A stretch of 64,000 bases of DNA from NCBI RefSeq assembly GCF_900167905.1, contig NZ_FUYZ01000002.1, forward strand, positions 310,001 to 374,000, in the 5' to 3' direction. Numbering within the stretch: position 1 is the stretch's first letter; every line of letters starts with the position of its first letter. This stretch comes from Soonwooa buanensis (GTDB lineage Bacteria; Bacteroidota; Bacteroidia; Flavobacteriales; Weeksellaceae). The notes below the pieces were generated by a model, which saw only the letters and a program-made list of their open reading frames with translations, was not told the DNA's origin and searched no databases. Position numbers and translations under genes: made by a program. Below, in pieces: positions 1 through 9,337 of this stretch.

Positions 1-1
1 C

Positions 2-1225
2 AACAGGTTTTAATGAAATGTTTTTAAAATCGGCAACATCCGAAGTTATTTCAGATTTCCAAACGTCCCAAAGTGGAAGATTCCAAATTCTATTTTGACT
101 TTTTTCGCTTGAAGATTGTAGTTTTTGATTAAGTTGCTCGTCGTTACAAAAATAGGCGCCACAAGTGTTTCCGAACATTCGTACGCTGCTTCCTGTTAAA
201 GTCGCAAGGTCAATAAGATGGTCCAATTTGTAATTTTTGGTGATGTAAGAAAGACCGTCGGCTAATGTTAATCGGCCTTCGGCATCGGTATCAATAATTT
301 CGATGGTTTTTCCGTTGTAGGCTTTTACGACATCACTTGGTAAATAAGCTTTTTCCGAAACTGCATTATCCGTTATTGGTAAAACCGCAACGATATTAAT
401 TGGAAGTTGCATTTCCGCAGCATAGATTAATGCGCCAATTACCGCTGAAGCGCCTCCCATATCGCTTTTCATGTAGTGAAGATTTGCAGAAGGTTTAATA
501 GAAATTCCACCTGTATCAAACAATACGCATTTCCCAACAAGTCCAATCGTCGGAGCAGATTTTTTAGAACTTTGATATTCTAAAATCGTGAACGCCGCGT
601 CCATCGCACTTCCCTGATTAACCGCTACAAAAGCACCCAAGCCTTTTTTAATCGATTCTTCGCGATTGTAAGCTTTGTATTTGAGTTTATATTTTTTTGA
701 AATCTCTTTTAAAAATGAAGAAATATCATCAACCTTCTTTTGATTGGCGGGTTTGTTAAGCCAATCCATTCCAGCGAATTGTCCTACACAAAGGGCTTTC
801 GCATCTTTTATAATGGCATTAATCGTTTTTTTGTCTTGTTTTGATGTCTCAATTTCAAAATCAGAACTCCAAAAAGGATGTTCATTTTTGAATGGATATT
901 GATAAGTCCCTTGGAAAAGTCCAATGATAAAGGCTTCTAACTCGTCGTCTGTTAACTCATTTTTAATAACAAGTTTTTGCGCAAGAAGAGATTTTCGGTA
1001 TTTGTAAGAAAAACTTTTTCCGATGTCTAAAAGATTGGCAGTTGATATTTTCTTTCCAAAACCAATAAAATATTGAACGGAATTTTCCTCTGCACTCACG
1101 AAAAATTCTTTCTCTTCCGCAGAAAAAAATAGTTGAATATTTTTTGGAAAATCAGCTTTAGAAATTGACCAATCTTCGGTTGTATAAAGTTGTATTGTTT
1201 GTTGTATGCTATCTTTTTTAGCCAT
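2..1225 (-). CDS. Leucyl aminopeptidase, M17 family (C-terminus cut off by window edge)
   Basis: Reading the minus strand from an ATG at 1225 gives 408 open codons to the window edge, so the C-terminal roughly 60 residues are missing. The catalytic domain is clear: VGKCVLFDTGGISIKPS near residue 230 carries the metal-binding Lys and Asp, MKSDMGGA follows, and DTDAEGRLTLADGL near residue 315 holds the bridging Asp and Glu of the two-metal site. M17 enzymes are cytosolic hexamers that remove N-terminal residues from peptides. The N-terminal 150 residues are divergent, as usual in this family. The start ATG overlaps the last 8 bases of the upstream esterase gene (ATGGCTAA), which indicates translational coupling in one transcript. 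No signal peptide is visible. The family is secure; substrate preference is not readable. Confidence 0.9.
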   Translation of the reverse strand, partial: MAKKDSIQQTIQLYTTEDWSISKADFPKNIQLFFSAEEKEFFVSAEENSVQYFIGFGKKISTANLLDIGKSFSYKYRKSLLAQKLVIKNELTDDELEAFIIGLFQGTYQYPFKNEHPFWSSDFEIETSKQDKKTINAIIKDAKALCVGQFAGMDWLNKPANQKKVDDISSFLKEISKKYKLKYKAYNREESIKKGLGAFVAVNQGSAMDAAFTILEYQSSKKSAPTIGLVGKCVLFDTGGISIKPSANLHYMKSDMGGASAVIGALIYAAEMQLPINIVAVLPITDNAVSEKAYLPSDVVKAYNGKTIEIIDTDAEGRLTLADGLSYITKNYKLDHLIDLATLTGSSVRMFGNTCGAYFCNDEQLNQKLQSSSEKSQNRIWNLPLWDVWKSEITSDVADFKNISLKPV

Positions 1226-2345
1226 TTTTTTCAGTTGTAGAGGTTTGTTTTTTTATTGTAGTTGGATCTTCAAGCGTATCATAATACAGCCATTCTATCG
1301 CTCGTGGAAATTCTTGCGACCAATAGAATTCTTGATGTGTTCCTTCATCATTAATGCTTGTTTTAGTTTCAAAATTAAAATAATCTTGCAGTTCCCAAGT
1401 TTGTAAAGCGGTTTCGAATTTTTCTATTCTTTCAACCATTTGCGAACCTTCTTTTGCGCCGCCGTAGAGATAAACTTTGGTGTAAAAAGCTTTGCTAAAT
1501 TTCATCAACGGAAAATCATTATTCGGCTCTACCCAAAGCGATGGCGAAAAAATCATCAATTTGGAATAGACTTCAGGATAAAGAAATCCCGCATAGATGC
1601 TGATGAGTGCACCTAACGAACTTCCTCCAATACCTGTATTATCGCGATCTTTTTTGGTTCTATAATTTTTGTCAACAAATGGTTTAAGAGTATCCGTTAT
1701 AAATCTTAAATATTTTTTGCCTTCTGCACCTTCGGTAACTTCTTCGTTGTCAAAAATATATTCTTTTATTCTGTCATTATTACCGTGTTCTACGGCAATC
1801 ACGATGAGATTTCCTCGTCCGTATTCTGCTAACAAAGCTAGTTTTTTGTCGATTTCCCAATTTCCAAAAGCTGAACTTTCATTAAAAAGATTTTGTGCGT
1901 CTTGCAAGTACAAAACGGGATAATCTTGTTCGGTTTCGTGATAATTGTAGGGAAGAAGCGCCCAAACTTTGCGTGTTTTGTCCAATTGTGGACTGTAGAA
2001 AGCTTCATCTATTAATTCTACGTTTGGGAAAAATTCTTTTTTGAAAGGTCCCCAATTGATACGCCATTTTTCGACTTTATTATTTGATTCTTTATCTGTT
2101 TTTTTTACTTTTTTGTTGGCTGTAATGTTGTCGTATTTGTCGATTTCAACGTTCCCCCAACCTCCTTTTGTGAATTTATACTCTATGATATCAGGCAATT
2201 TTTCATCGGCGATATCTATGAAATAATGTGCATTGTCAATTTTTGTCATTTTAAAATTTGGATCTTTCGGATTCCAAGCGTTAAAATTTCCTGTTATGTA
2301 GACATCGCGATCATCTTCATCCAGCGTCATCAGGTTAAACTTCAT
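1218..2345 (-). CDS. Putative esterase (alpha/beta hydrolase, esterase D/Fes type) with N-terminal CBM48-like domain
   Basis: 375 residues without a signal peptide. The first ~100 residues resemble an AMPK/CBM48 glycogen-binding fold (VYITGNFNAWNPKDPNF), the same type of module that opens the neighbouring branching enzyme. The rest is an enterochelin-esterase-like alpha/beta hydrolase: PVLYLQDAQNLF, then nucleophile Ser about 243 in GGSSLGAL (GxSxG), and a candidate catalytic His near the end in EGTHQEFYW. Family members hydrolyse acyl, siderophore or sugar esters; the substrate here is unknown. It is divergent from glgB across a 222-bp spacer and overlaps the M17 gene by 8 bp. The starch-binding-like module beside glycogen genes suggests, by inference only, action on acylated or stored glucan. 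Confidence 0.8.
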   Translation of the reverse strand: MKFNLMTLDEDDRDVYITGNFNAWNPKDPNFKMTKIDNAHYFIDIADEKLPDIIEYKFTKGGWGNVEIDKYDNITANKKVKKTDKESNNKVEKWRINWGPFKKEFFPNVELIDEAFYSPQLDKTRKVWALLPYNYHETEQDYPVLYLQDAQNLFNESSAFGNWEIDKKLALLAEYGRGNLIVIAVEHGNNDRIKEYIFDNEEVTEGAEGKKYLRFITDTLKPFVDKNYRTKKDRDNTGIGGSSLGALISIYAGFLYPEVYSKLMIFSPSLWVEPNNDFPLMKFSKAFYTKVYLYGGAKEGSQMVERIEKFETALQTWELQDYFNFETKTSINDEGTHQEFYWSQEFPRAIEWLYYDTLEDPTTIKKQTSTTEKNG

Positions 2346-2567
2346 CTTTTCGTTCGTGTTAATGACTTCTAATTTATGAAATATTTCAACATCTTTAACA
2401 TTTGTGTAATAATTAATTGTAAAATAATTGTTTTGTTGTTTAATGTTAAGTGAATGTGATTAAATGTTTAAAAACTCTAAATATTGATTTGTGTTAAAAT
2501 TTAACTTGTCAGTTTCTAATTAATGATTAACTTGCTATAGTTGTTAACGACTTCTAATAGCTTATTT
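2346..2567. promoter_or_regulatory. Divergent AT-rich intergenic region (esterase/glgB)
   Basis: 222 bp between the divergent esterase and glgB genes. It is very AT-rich and must hold both promoters, but I see no clear TAnnTTTG element in either direction. No open frame or strong hairpin is apparent. Confidence 0.4.
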
Positions 2568-4469
2568 ATGTCAAATCACGATGCATTTTCTTTGTGGACA
2601 GAACTGGATGTTTACTTGTTTCGAGCGGGTAAACATTTTAAGCTTTATGAAAAATTTGGTGCGCACGAAGCTGTTGTTGATGGCGAAAATGGAATTTATT
2701 TTTCTGTATGGGCACCCAATGCAAAAGAAGTTTCGGTTATTGGTAATTTTAACAATTGGAAACACAGTAAGAATTTTTTGACTGGACGCTGGGATCAGTC
2801 GGGGATTTGGGAGACTTTTATTCCTAAACTTAAGATTTCGGATGTTTATAAATACAGCATCAAAACTCAAAAAAACGAATTTTTAGAAAAAAGTGATCCT
2901 TTTGCAGTTAAGATGGAACAAGCGATGCAGGCAGGATCGGTGATTGCATCGACTTGGTATGCTTGGCACGATGAAAAATGGTTGCTAAAACGCCAACATA
3001 TTCCTGTGATGAAAACGCCGATTTCCGTCTACGAAATGCACCTCGGATCTTGGCGAAAAAATAAAAATAATCCTGACGAGTTTTTAACTTATCGTGAAAT
3101 TGCTAGCGAATTAATTCCTTATGTTAAAGAAATGGGGTTTTCGCATGTCGAATTTATGCCTGTGATGGAATATCCTTATGATCCAAGTTGGGGTTATCAG
3201 ATTACTGGCTTTTATGCGGCTTCGTCGCGATTTGGAGCACCGACGGATTTAATGTTTTTAATCGATCAACTTCATCAAAATGACATTGGCGTTATTCTCG
3301 ATTGGGTGCCTTCGCATTTTCCTGGCGATGCTAACGGTTTGCATAGATTTGATAGTAGTTTTCTTTATGAACACGAAGATCCACGCAAGGGATTTCATCC
3401 AGATTGGAAGTCGTATATTTTCAATTATGGACGACCAGAAGTCAAATCTTTTTTGATAAGTAATGCGATGTTTTGGTTGGATCGATATCATGCGGACGGA
3501 CTTCGTGTTGACGCGGTAACTTCGATGTTGCATCTTGATTATTCCAGAAACGATGGCGAATGGGAGCCTAATATCCATGGTGGAAATGTGAATTTGGAAG
3601 CCAAATCTTTTCTTCAAGATTTTAATTTAGCAGTTCATAAAAATTTTCCTGATGTGGTGACTATTGCTGAAGAAAGTTCGGATTTTCCAAAGTTAACGAA
3701 ATCGGTTAGCGAAGACGGAATTGGTTTTGACATGAAATGGATGATGGGTTGGATGCACGACACTTTGGATTATTTCAAAAAAGATCCTGTTTATCGTAAA
3801 TTTCATCAAGACTTGGTGACTTTTACGAGCCTTTATATGTTTAATGAAAACTATATGATGCCGCTTTCGCATGACGAAGTTGTGCATGGTAAAAGTAGTT
3901 TAATTTATAAAATGGCTGGCGACGAATGGCAGAAATACGCCAATCTGCGAGCCTTGTATCTTTATATGTTTACAAATCCAGGCGCCAAACTTCTCTTTAT
4001 GGGAAGCGAATTTGCGCAAACTAATGAATGGAATTTTGAAACGCAACTCGATTGGGATTTATTAAAATATCCGATTCATGCACAGTTGCAATTATTTGTT
4101 AAAGAATTAAATAAAATTTATTCCCGCGAAAAAGCTTTATTTGAATTAAATTTTGACAAACATGGTTTCGAATGGGTTAATGGAGACGATCGCGATCACT
4201 CGATTTTTATCTATTTAAGGAAAGGAAAATCTAAGTCGGAGAAATTAATGATTATTCTTAATTTAACACCGAATAGCATGGATTATCAAGTTGGTGTTGA
4301 TGATAAAAAATGGAAAATATTACTAAATTCTGACGATAAAAAATTTGGAGGAAGTGGCATTATTCCAAATATTAATAAAATACTTTCTAAAAAACTAATG
4401 GGAAGAGCTTATACAATGGATTTGCGATTGCCGCCTTTGTCTGGTTTAATCCTAAAAAATGAACATTAA
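2568..4469 (+). CDS. glgB: 1,4-alpha-glucan branching enzyme
   Basis: About 633 residues, GH13 family; moves alpha-1,4 chains to alpha-1,6 branch points in glycogen. Domains in order: N-terminal CBM48 (ISVWAPNAKEVSVIGNFNNW type segment near residue 55), a TIM barrel, and an all-beta C-domain. All four GH13 signatures are visible: DWVPSHF (about 244), GLRVDAVTSM with the Asp nucleophile (about 315), TIAEESSD with the acid Glu (about 368) and LSHDEVVHG (about 435). The ATG at 2568 (MSNHDAFSLW) is preferred to an in-frame TTG at 2541 because the extra nine residues are not family-like. The stop overlaps a possible early start of glgA, so the two are probably co-transcribed. Confidence 0.96.
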   Translation: MSNHDAFSLWTELDVYLFRAGKHFKLYEKFGAHEAVVDGENGIYFSVWAPNAKEVSVIGNFNNWKHSKNFLTGRWDQSGIWETFIPKLKISDVYKYSIKTQKNEFLEKSDPFAVKMEQAMQAGSVIASTWYAWHDEKWLLKRQHIPVMKTPISVYEMHLGSWRKNKNNPDEFLTYREIASELIPYVKEMGFSHVEFMPVMEYPYDPSWGYQITGFYAASSRFGAPTDLMFLIDQLHQNDIGVILDWVPSHFPGDANGLHRFDSSFLYEHEDPRKGFHPDWKSYIFNYGRPEVKSFLISNAMFWLDRYHADGLRVDAVTSMLHLDYSRNDGEWEPNIHGGNVNLEAKSFLQDFNLAVHKNFPDVVTIAEESSDFPKLTKSVSEDGIGFDMKWMMGWMHDTLDYFKKDPVYRKFHQDLVTFTSLYMFNENYMMPLSHDEVVHGKSSLIYKMAGDEWQKYANLRALYLYMFTNPGAKLLFMGSEFAQTNEWNFETQLDWDLLKYPIHAQLQLFVKELNKIYSREKALFELNFDKHGFEWVNGDDRDHSIFIYLRKGKSKSEKLMIILNLTPNSMDYQVGVDDKKWKILLNSDDKKFGGSGIIPNINKILSKKLMGRAYTMDLRLPPLSGLILKNEH

Positions 4470-4485
4470 ACATATCAAAAACTTT

Positions 4486-5892
4486 ATGAAAATTTTTCAC
4501 CTTTCTATGGAGTGTTATCCTGTTGCAAAAGTTGGCGGACTGGCTGATGTGGTGGGCGCTTTACCGAAATATCAAAATCAAATGGGTTTGGATGCCAGTG
4601 TTGTGATGCCTTGGTACAATAATGCTTTTGTATACGATAACCAGTTAGAAGTTGTTTTTGATGGTTTTATTCATCAGGCTGAGCGGATGTATCAAGTTAT
4701 CGTTCATAAAGAAATAAATAGAAAACTCGGTTTTGACTTATATTTAGTTAAAATTCCGGGACTTCTGGATCGCGAAAAAGTCTATGGTTATGATGATGAA
4801 TCCGAGCAATTCATCGCTTTTCAGCACGGTGTTTTGCATTGGTTGTCCGCGATGGGGATTCGCCCTGATATTTTGCATTGTCACGATTATCACACAGGTT
4901 TGGTGCCTTTTATGATTGAAAATTGTCCAAGTTTTAAATTTATGAAAGGTGTTAAAACCATTGGCACGATTCATAATGGCGAATATCAAGGCAGTATGAG
5001 TTGGGAAATGTCCAAGTATCTGCCTTTTTTTGATGCCAGTAAATTTGGACTTCTAGACTGGAATTCGAGGATTAATCCGATGGCTGCGATGATAAAATCT
5101 AGCCACGCTTTTAATACCGTTTCTAAAGGTTATTTGGAAGAATTATTTTCAAGTTTTCAAGGTTTAGAAAGTCTCATGCATCAAGAAGCGCAGAAAGCCT
5201 TTGGAATTATTAACGGCATCGATACCGAAGTTTGGAATCCTAAAACCGATCCGATGATTGAAGCGCATTTCGATCTTAAAAATGCCGAAATAGGAAAATG
5301 GAAAAATAAAGTTCAGATTTGTGAAGCTTATGATCTTGATCCCAATTTGGCTTTGTTCGGATTTATTGGAAGATTTGCTGGTGAAAAAGGTGCAGATCTG
5401 CTGCCAGAAATAATTTCTCAAGCTATTAAAGAAAGCGATGGCAAGCTTAATATTATTGTTTTAGGTTCTGGAAATCCATATTTAGAGGCTTCACTACGAG
5501 AGCTTAAGAAAGTTTATCAGTTTAATTTTGCGCTAGATTTGGGGTATAAAGAATATTTGTCGCACCAGATTTATGCTTCGGCAGATTTTCTTTTGATGCC
5601 TTCGCGCGTGGAGCCTTGCGGACTTAATCAAATGTACGCCATGCGATATGGTACGATTCCTATTGTGAGATATACAGGCGGTTTGAAGGATACTGTAGAA
5701 GATATTTCGAGTGGCGGAAGTGGTTTTAATTTTACCGATGCTAATGCCGAAAGTGTTGTCCATGCGATGCAAAGAGCTTTAACAATTTTCGAAAATAAAA
5801 AAATGATGAAAATGTTAATAGAAAATAATATGAATTTTAATTTTTCTTGGGAGAAATCCGCTGAAAATTACTTATATTTATACAAGTACTGA
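4486..5892 (+). CDS. glgA: Glycogen synthase (ADP-glucose, GT5)
   Basis: About 468 residues with the GT5 N-terminus MKIFHLSMECYPVAKVGGL; the K-x-G-G-L motif binds ADP-glucose. The C-terminal GT-B half has GFIGRFAGEKGADLL and the donor-site segment MPSRVEPCGLNQMYAMRYGT with its catalytic Glu. The enzyme extends alpha-1,4-glucan chains using ADP-glucose from GlgC. An in-frame ATG at 4459 would overlap glgB by 11 bp and add nine residues; I prefer 4486 because the protein then starts at the conserved motif, but coupling through 4459 remains possible. It lies between glgB and glgC in one operon. Confidence 0.95.
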   Translation: MKIFHLSMECYPVAKVGGLADVVGALPKYQNQMGLDASVVMPWYNNAFVYDNQLEVVFDGFIHQAERMYQVIVHKEINRKLGFDLYLVKIPGLLDREKVYGYDDESEQFIAFQHGVLHWLSAMGIRPDILHCHDYHTGLVPFMIENCPSFKFMKGVKTIGTIHNGEYQGSMSWEMSKYLPFFDASKFGLLDWNSRINPMAAMIKSSHAFNTVSKGYLEELFSSFQGLESLMHQEAQKAFGIINGIDTEVWNPKTDPMIEAHFDLKNAEIGKWKNKVQICEAYDLDPNLALFGFIGRFAGEKGADLLPEIISQAIKESDGKLNIIVLGSGNPYLEASLRELKKVYQFNFALDLGYKEYLSHQIYASADFLLMPSRVEPCGLNQMYAMRYGTIPIVRYTGGLKDTVEDISSGGSGFNFTDANAESVVHAMQRALTIFENKKMMKMLIENNMNFNFSWEKSAENYLYLYKY

Positions 5893-5961
5893 TTTGAAAA
5901 TCAGACATCAAATCCAAATTAAGAAATCCAATTTCTTGACATCAAAAACACGACTTATAAT

Positions 5962-7230
5962 ATGAAAGCAAATGTAATCTCCATAGTGTTGGGTGGTGGA
6001 CGAGGATCGAGATTGTTTCCTTTGACCGATTCTAGATCCAAGCCAGCTGTGCCAATTGCGGGAAAATACCGCCTTGTTGATATTCCGATTTCTAATTGTC
6101 TCAATTCTGGCTACAATAGGATTTTGGTTTTAACGCAGTTCAACTCGGCGTCGCTTAACTCACACATCAAGAATACATATCATTTCGATACATTTAGCAA
6201 AGGTTTTGTCGATATTTTGGCAGCTGAACAAAATGTTGAAAATGACCAATGGTACCAAGGGACGGCTGATGCGGTGCGCCAATCTATGAAACATTTGACT
6301 AAATATGAGTACGATTATATTTTGATTTTGTCAGGCGATCAATTATACCAAATGAACTTCCGTGAGATGATTGATTTTCACGAAAAAAATAATGGTGACA
6401 TTACGATTGCGACAATCCCAGTTAATGCGAAAGATGCAACAGGATTTGGGATTTTAAAATCTGATGAAGACGGAAATATCACCGACTTTACAGAAAAACC
6501 AAGTGCAGATATTTTACCAGAATGGAAGTCGGAAGTTAGCGAAACTAATAAACGCCAAGGCAAAGATTATCTTGCATCGATGGGGATTTATGTGTTTTCA
6601 AAAAATGTGTTAAGAAAACTTTTCGCTGAAGGTGAAGGTGACGATTTTGGAAAAGATTTTATTCCTCAGGCGATTGGTCAGTATAAAACTTTGAGCTTTC
6701 AATACGATGGTTATTGGACAGACATCGGTACGATCGAGTCTTTTTATGAAGCCAATTTAGATTTAGCTCAAGATTTACCGCAATTTAATTTGTTCAGTTC
6801 TTCTCCGATTTACACAAGAGCAAGGATGTTACCGCCATCAAAAATTAATGGATCTTATGTCAGTAAAGCGGTTTTTGGGGACGGTTGCATTATTTTGGCA
6901 GCAAAGATTGAGAATTCGATTATTGGTAACAGAACCCGTATTGATAAAGGAACTACTGTTGTCAGTTCATACATTATGGGTGCCGATTATTATCAAACAA
7001 CCAACGAAATTGTTGAAAATGAACATCAACAATCACCCAATATTGGGATCGGGAAATTCTGTTATATTGAGCGCGCAATCTTAGATAAAAACTGCCAGAT
7101 AGGCGATAATGTCCGTATTATTGGAAGTAAAAATCTTCCTGATGGCGATTATGATACTTATTCGGTAAAAGACGGAATTGTCGTCGTTAAGAAAAATGCG
7201 GTCATCAAAAGCGGAACTCAAATTTCTTAA
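5962..7230 (+). CDS. glgC: Glucose-1-phosphate adenylyltransferase (ADP-glucose pyrophosphorylase)
   Basis: 422 residues. It starts with the nucleotidyltransferase signature (VLGGGRGSRLFPLTDSRSKP), followed by GKYRLVDIPISNCLNSG and the substrate loop WYQGTADAVRQ; FSGDQLYQMNF-like and GYWTDIGTIESFYEAN mark the glucose-1-phosphate pocket. The C-terminal third is a left-handed beta-helix (isoleucine-patch hexapeptides), normal for the family. It makes ADP-glucose, the committed step of glycogen synthesis. The gene lies 69 bp after glgA; the gap contains a small hairpin AAGAAAT-cca-ATTTCTT (5921-5937). Allosteric behaviour cannot be read from sequence. Confidence 0.95.
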   Translation: MKANVISIVLGGGRGSRLFPLTDSRSKPAVPIAGKYRLVDIPISNCLNSGYNRILVLTQFNSASLNSHIKNTYHFDTFSKGFVDILAAEQNVENDQWYQGTADAVRQSMKHLTKYEYDYILILSGDQLYQMNFREMIDFHEKNNGDITIATIPVNAKDATGFGILKSDEDGNITDFTEKPSADILPEWKSEVSETNKRQGKDYLASMGIYVFSKNVLRKLFAEGEGDDFGKDFIPQAIGQYKTLSFQYDGYWTDIGTIESFYEANLDLAQDLPQFNLFSSSPIYTRARMLPPSKINGSYVSKAVFGDGCIILAAKIENSIIGNRTRIDKGTTVVSSYIMGADYYQTTNEIVENEHQQSPNIGIGKFCYIERAILDKNCQIGDNVRIIGSKNLPDGDYDTYSVKDGIVVVKKNAVIKSGTQIS

Positions 7231-7416
7231 ATTATCAATTTTACATCATTTTTGAATTTATTTTTCAAGAGTTTAAATTAGATTTTCCTGCGAAATAACA
7301 GGTGTTATTCATTGCATATAAATGTGAGATGCAATAAATTTGTGAAAATTAAATAAAAGACTTATTTGTATTTTATTTAAAACAAATTAAAAAATCTAAT
7401 AAATAACAATTGATTA

Positions 7417-9228
7417 ATGAGTAACAAATTAGTGCATAATTTTCACATTCCTGTAATGGGATTGGCTTATACCATCGATAGTCCAATACGTGTTGCGCAA
7501 TACGGGATTTCTTCGGTCGTGTCGATAATTGATGACGAAATTATCGAAAAGATGAGAGCGTTTTATAGTAAAAAATTCAATTTTAATTATGAAACAATTA
7601 CCAAAAAAGTTGAAGATTACAGAGCCGAAAGAATCACGGCTTATCTTGACATGATGGACGAAATCGTCACCAAAAAATTTAATGCTTTTAAAGATGATTT
7701 ACAAAAAAATAAAGAATCACTAAAAAGCTTTACGGACATGTTACCAAGCTCTTCTGATCTTAAAACTGGTCTGCAGAATATCCTTAACAAAAAAGGAGAT
7801 TGGGCAGATGCTATAAAAAATCTTTTGGAAACAAAATTGTCACCTGGCGAAATTGATGTTAACATTATGACAAAAGTGGACAAAGATAATTTTCTAAAAA
7901 ACGAAGCTTTACCAACGATGTTTAATGATGCGCATGCGTCTTTGCGAGGTTTTGCAAAAAGTAAATTATCATCTTCTGTTGTTTTTTCGGCGGGGATGAA
8001 TCCAAGGCTTTACAGCTATCTTGAGGAGTTTGAAGATTTTTATCCAGATGAAAATGGACACTTAAAAAAGAAAATTATTCTTAAAGTTAGCGATTTTCGT
8101 TCGGCGATGATTCAAGGGAATTTTTTAGCAAAAAAAGGACTTTGGGTTTCAGAATATCGTATAGAATCTGGACTTAACTGTGGTGGACATGCTTTTGCAA
8201 CAGAAGGGATTTTGTTGGGACCAATTATGGAAGAATTCAAACAAAAAAAGAATGAACTACAAGCTTCTTCTCATGCTTTAATGCAAAATGCGCTACAGCA
8301 AAAATCGAGACCGACTTTGGCAGAAGCTTTAGATATCAAAATTTCTGTACAAGGTGGTATTGGGACGGCAGAAGAACATGAGTTTTTATTGTCCAATTAT
8401 AATGTCGATACAACAGGTTGGGGTTCTCCGTTTTTGTTGGTTCCCGAAGCAACATCTGTGGATGAAGAAACTAGAACATTACTTGCTAATGCGAAAGAAG
8501 CGGATTTTTATTTAAGTAATATTTCACCTTTGGGTGTTCCTTTTAATTCTGTTAAAGGGACAACAAATGAATTGATTAAAGAAAAAAATAGTTTAAGAAA
8601 TCGATTTGGAAGTTCGTGTCCAAAAAAGCTATTGGCGTTAAGTAAAGAGTTTTCACCAGAAGGAGTTTGTACAGCTTCTAAAAAATATCAAGACATAAAA
8701 TTAGCAGATCTCGAAGCACAAAAAGACAGCCTTTCTGAGCAACAATATCAGAAAAAACGAAATGCGATTACAGATAAATCTTGTCTGTGTGTCGGTCTTG
8801 TAAATTCTGCTTATTTAGAACAAAACATCGAAATAAAAGGCGAGAAGCAAGGTGTTGTGGTGTGTCCAGGTCCTAATCTTAGTTATTTTGATAAGGAAGT
8901 GTCTTTATCGCAGATGATTAAACATATCTATGGTTATGACAATATTTTGGCGGATACCGAGCGACCAAATATTTTTGTTAATGAACTTAGATTATACGTG
9001 GAATATTTAAGAAACGAAATCTTTGATTTTTCGGAAGATATTACCAAATCTCAAATTAAAAAATGGGAAAACTTTAGAGATAATCTATTGAAAGGGATTT
9101 CGTACTATGAAAATTTGTTTGACGAGACTAATTTTTTCAAAAGCAATGTTTCGAAAATTAAATCGCAACTAGCTGATTACAAGTTAGCAATATGTTCTAT
9201 CGCAATACCAAAGTTAGAACTAGCTTAA
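7417..9228 (+). CDS. Uncharacterised 603-aa protein resembling an FMN TIM-barrel (nitronate monooxygenase/PfaD-like) with Cys-rich C-terminal part
   Basis: I know this as a conserved Bacteroidota protein of unknown function. The N-terminus (FHIPVMGLAYTIDSPIRVAQ, then GISSVVSIIDD) resembles the start of nitronate-monooxygenase barrels. Further on come NCGGHAFATEG (compare the GGHxG FMN segment) and VQGGIGTAEEHEFLL followed by GWGSPFLLVPEA, matching the GGI phosphate-binding strand and the Gly-ser/thr-x-Phe-leu segment of that fold. About residues 400-500 add cysteines in SSCPKK, GVCTAS, SCLCVG and VVCPGP, which could bind a metal or Fe-S cluster. No signal peptide. It stands alone between the glycogen operon and a DUF3108 gene and is followed by its own terminator. 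Fold assignment is inference. Confidence 0.5.
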   Translation: MSNKLVHNFHIPVMGLAYTIDSPIRVAQYGISSVVSIIDDEIIEKMRAFYSKKFNFNYETITKKVEDYRAERITAYLDMMDEIVTKKFNAFKDDLQKNKESLKSFTDMLPSSSDLKTGLQNILNKKGDWADAIKNLLETKLSPGEIDVNIMTKVDKDNFLKNEALPTMFNDAHASLRGFAKSKLSSSVVFSAGMNPRLYSYLEEFEDFYPDENGHLKKKIILKVSDFRSAMIQGNFLAKKGLWVSEYRIESGLNCGGHAFATEGILLGPIMEEFKQKKNELQASSHALMQNALQQKSRPTLAEALDIKISVQGGIGTAEEHEFLLSNYNVDTTGWGSPFLLVPEATSVDEETRTLLANAKEADFYLSNISPLGVPFNSVKGTTNELIKEKNSLRNRFGSSCPKKLLALSKEFSPEGVCTASKKYQDIKLADLEAQKDSLSEQQYQKKRNAITDKSCLCVGLVNSAYLEQNIEIKGEKQGVVVCPGPNLSYFDKEVSLSQMIKHIYGYDNILADTERPNIFVNELRLYVEYLRNEIFDFSEDITKSQIKKWENFRDNLLKGISYYENLFDETNFFKSNVSKIKSQLADYKLAICSIAIPKLELA

Positions 9229-9248
9229 AGATTTTGTCTCTTTTTTAT

Positions 9249-9284
9249 AAAGCCTTTAGATTTTCAAATTTAAAGGCTTTATTA
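9249..9284 (+). terminator. Rho-independent terminator after the 603-aa protein gene
   Basis: ATAAAGCCTTTA and TAAAGGCTTTAT form a 12-bp stem around an AT-rich loop, 20 bp after the stop codon; a short T-rich stretch follows. Confidence 0.7.
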
Positions 9285-9337
9285 TTTGTCTTATATTTGG
9301 CAACGTTTTTGTCTATTAACTAAGCAAATATAAAAGG

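Noticed and set aside
2541-2567. Upstream TTG start for glgB adding nine residues
   Set aside because: The added residues do not resemble branching-enzyme N-termini, and an ATG at 2568 fits the family.
5936-5963. TTGACA and TATAAT/TAATAT words in front of glgC, resembling an E. coli sigma-70 promoter
   Set aside because: Spacing to TATAAT is 14 nt, the match would overlap the start codon, and Bacteroidota sigma factor uses TTTG/TAnnTTTG; glgC is better read as part of the glgBAC transcript.
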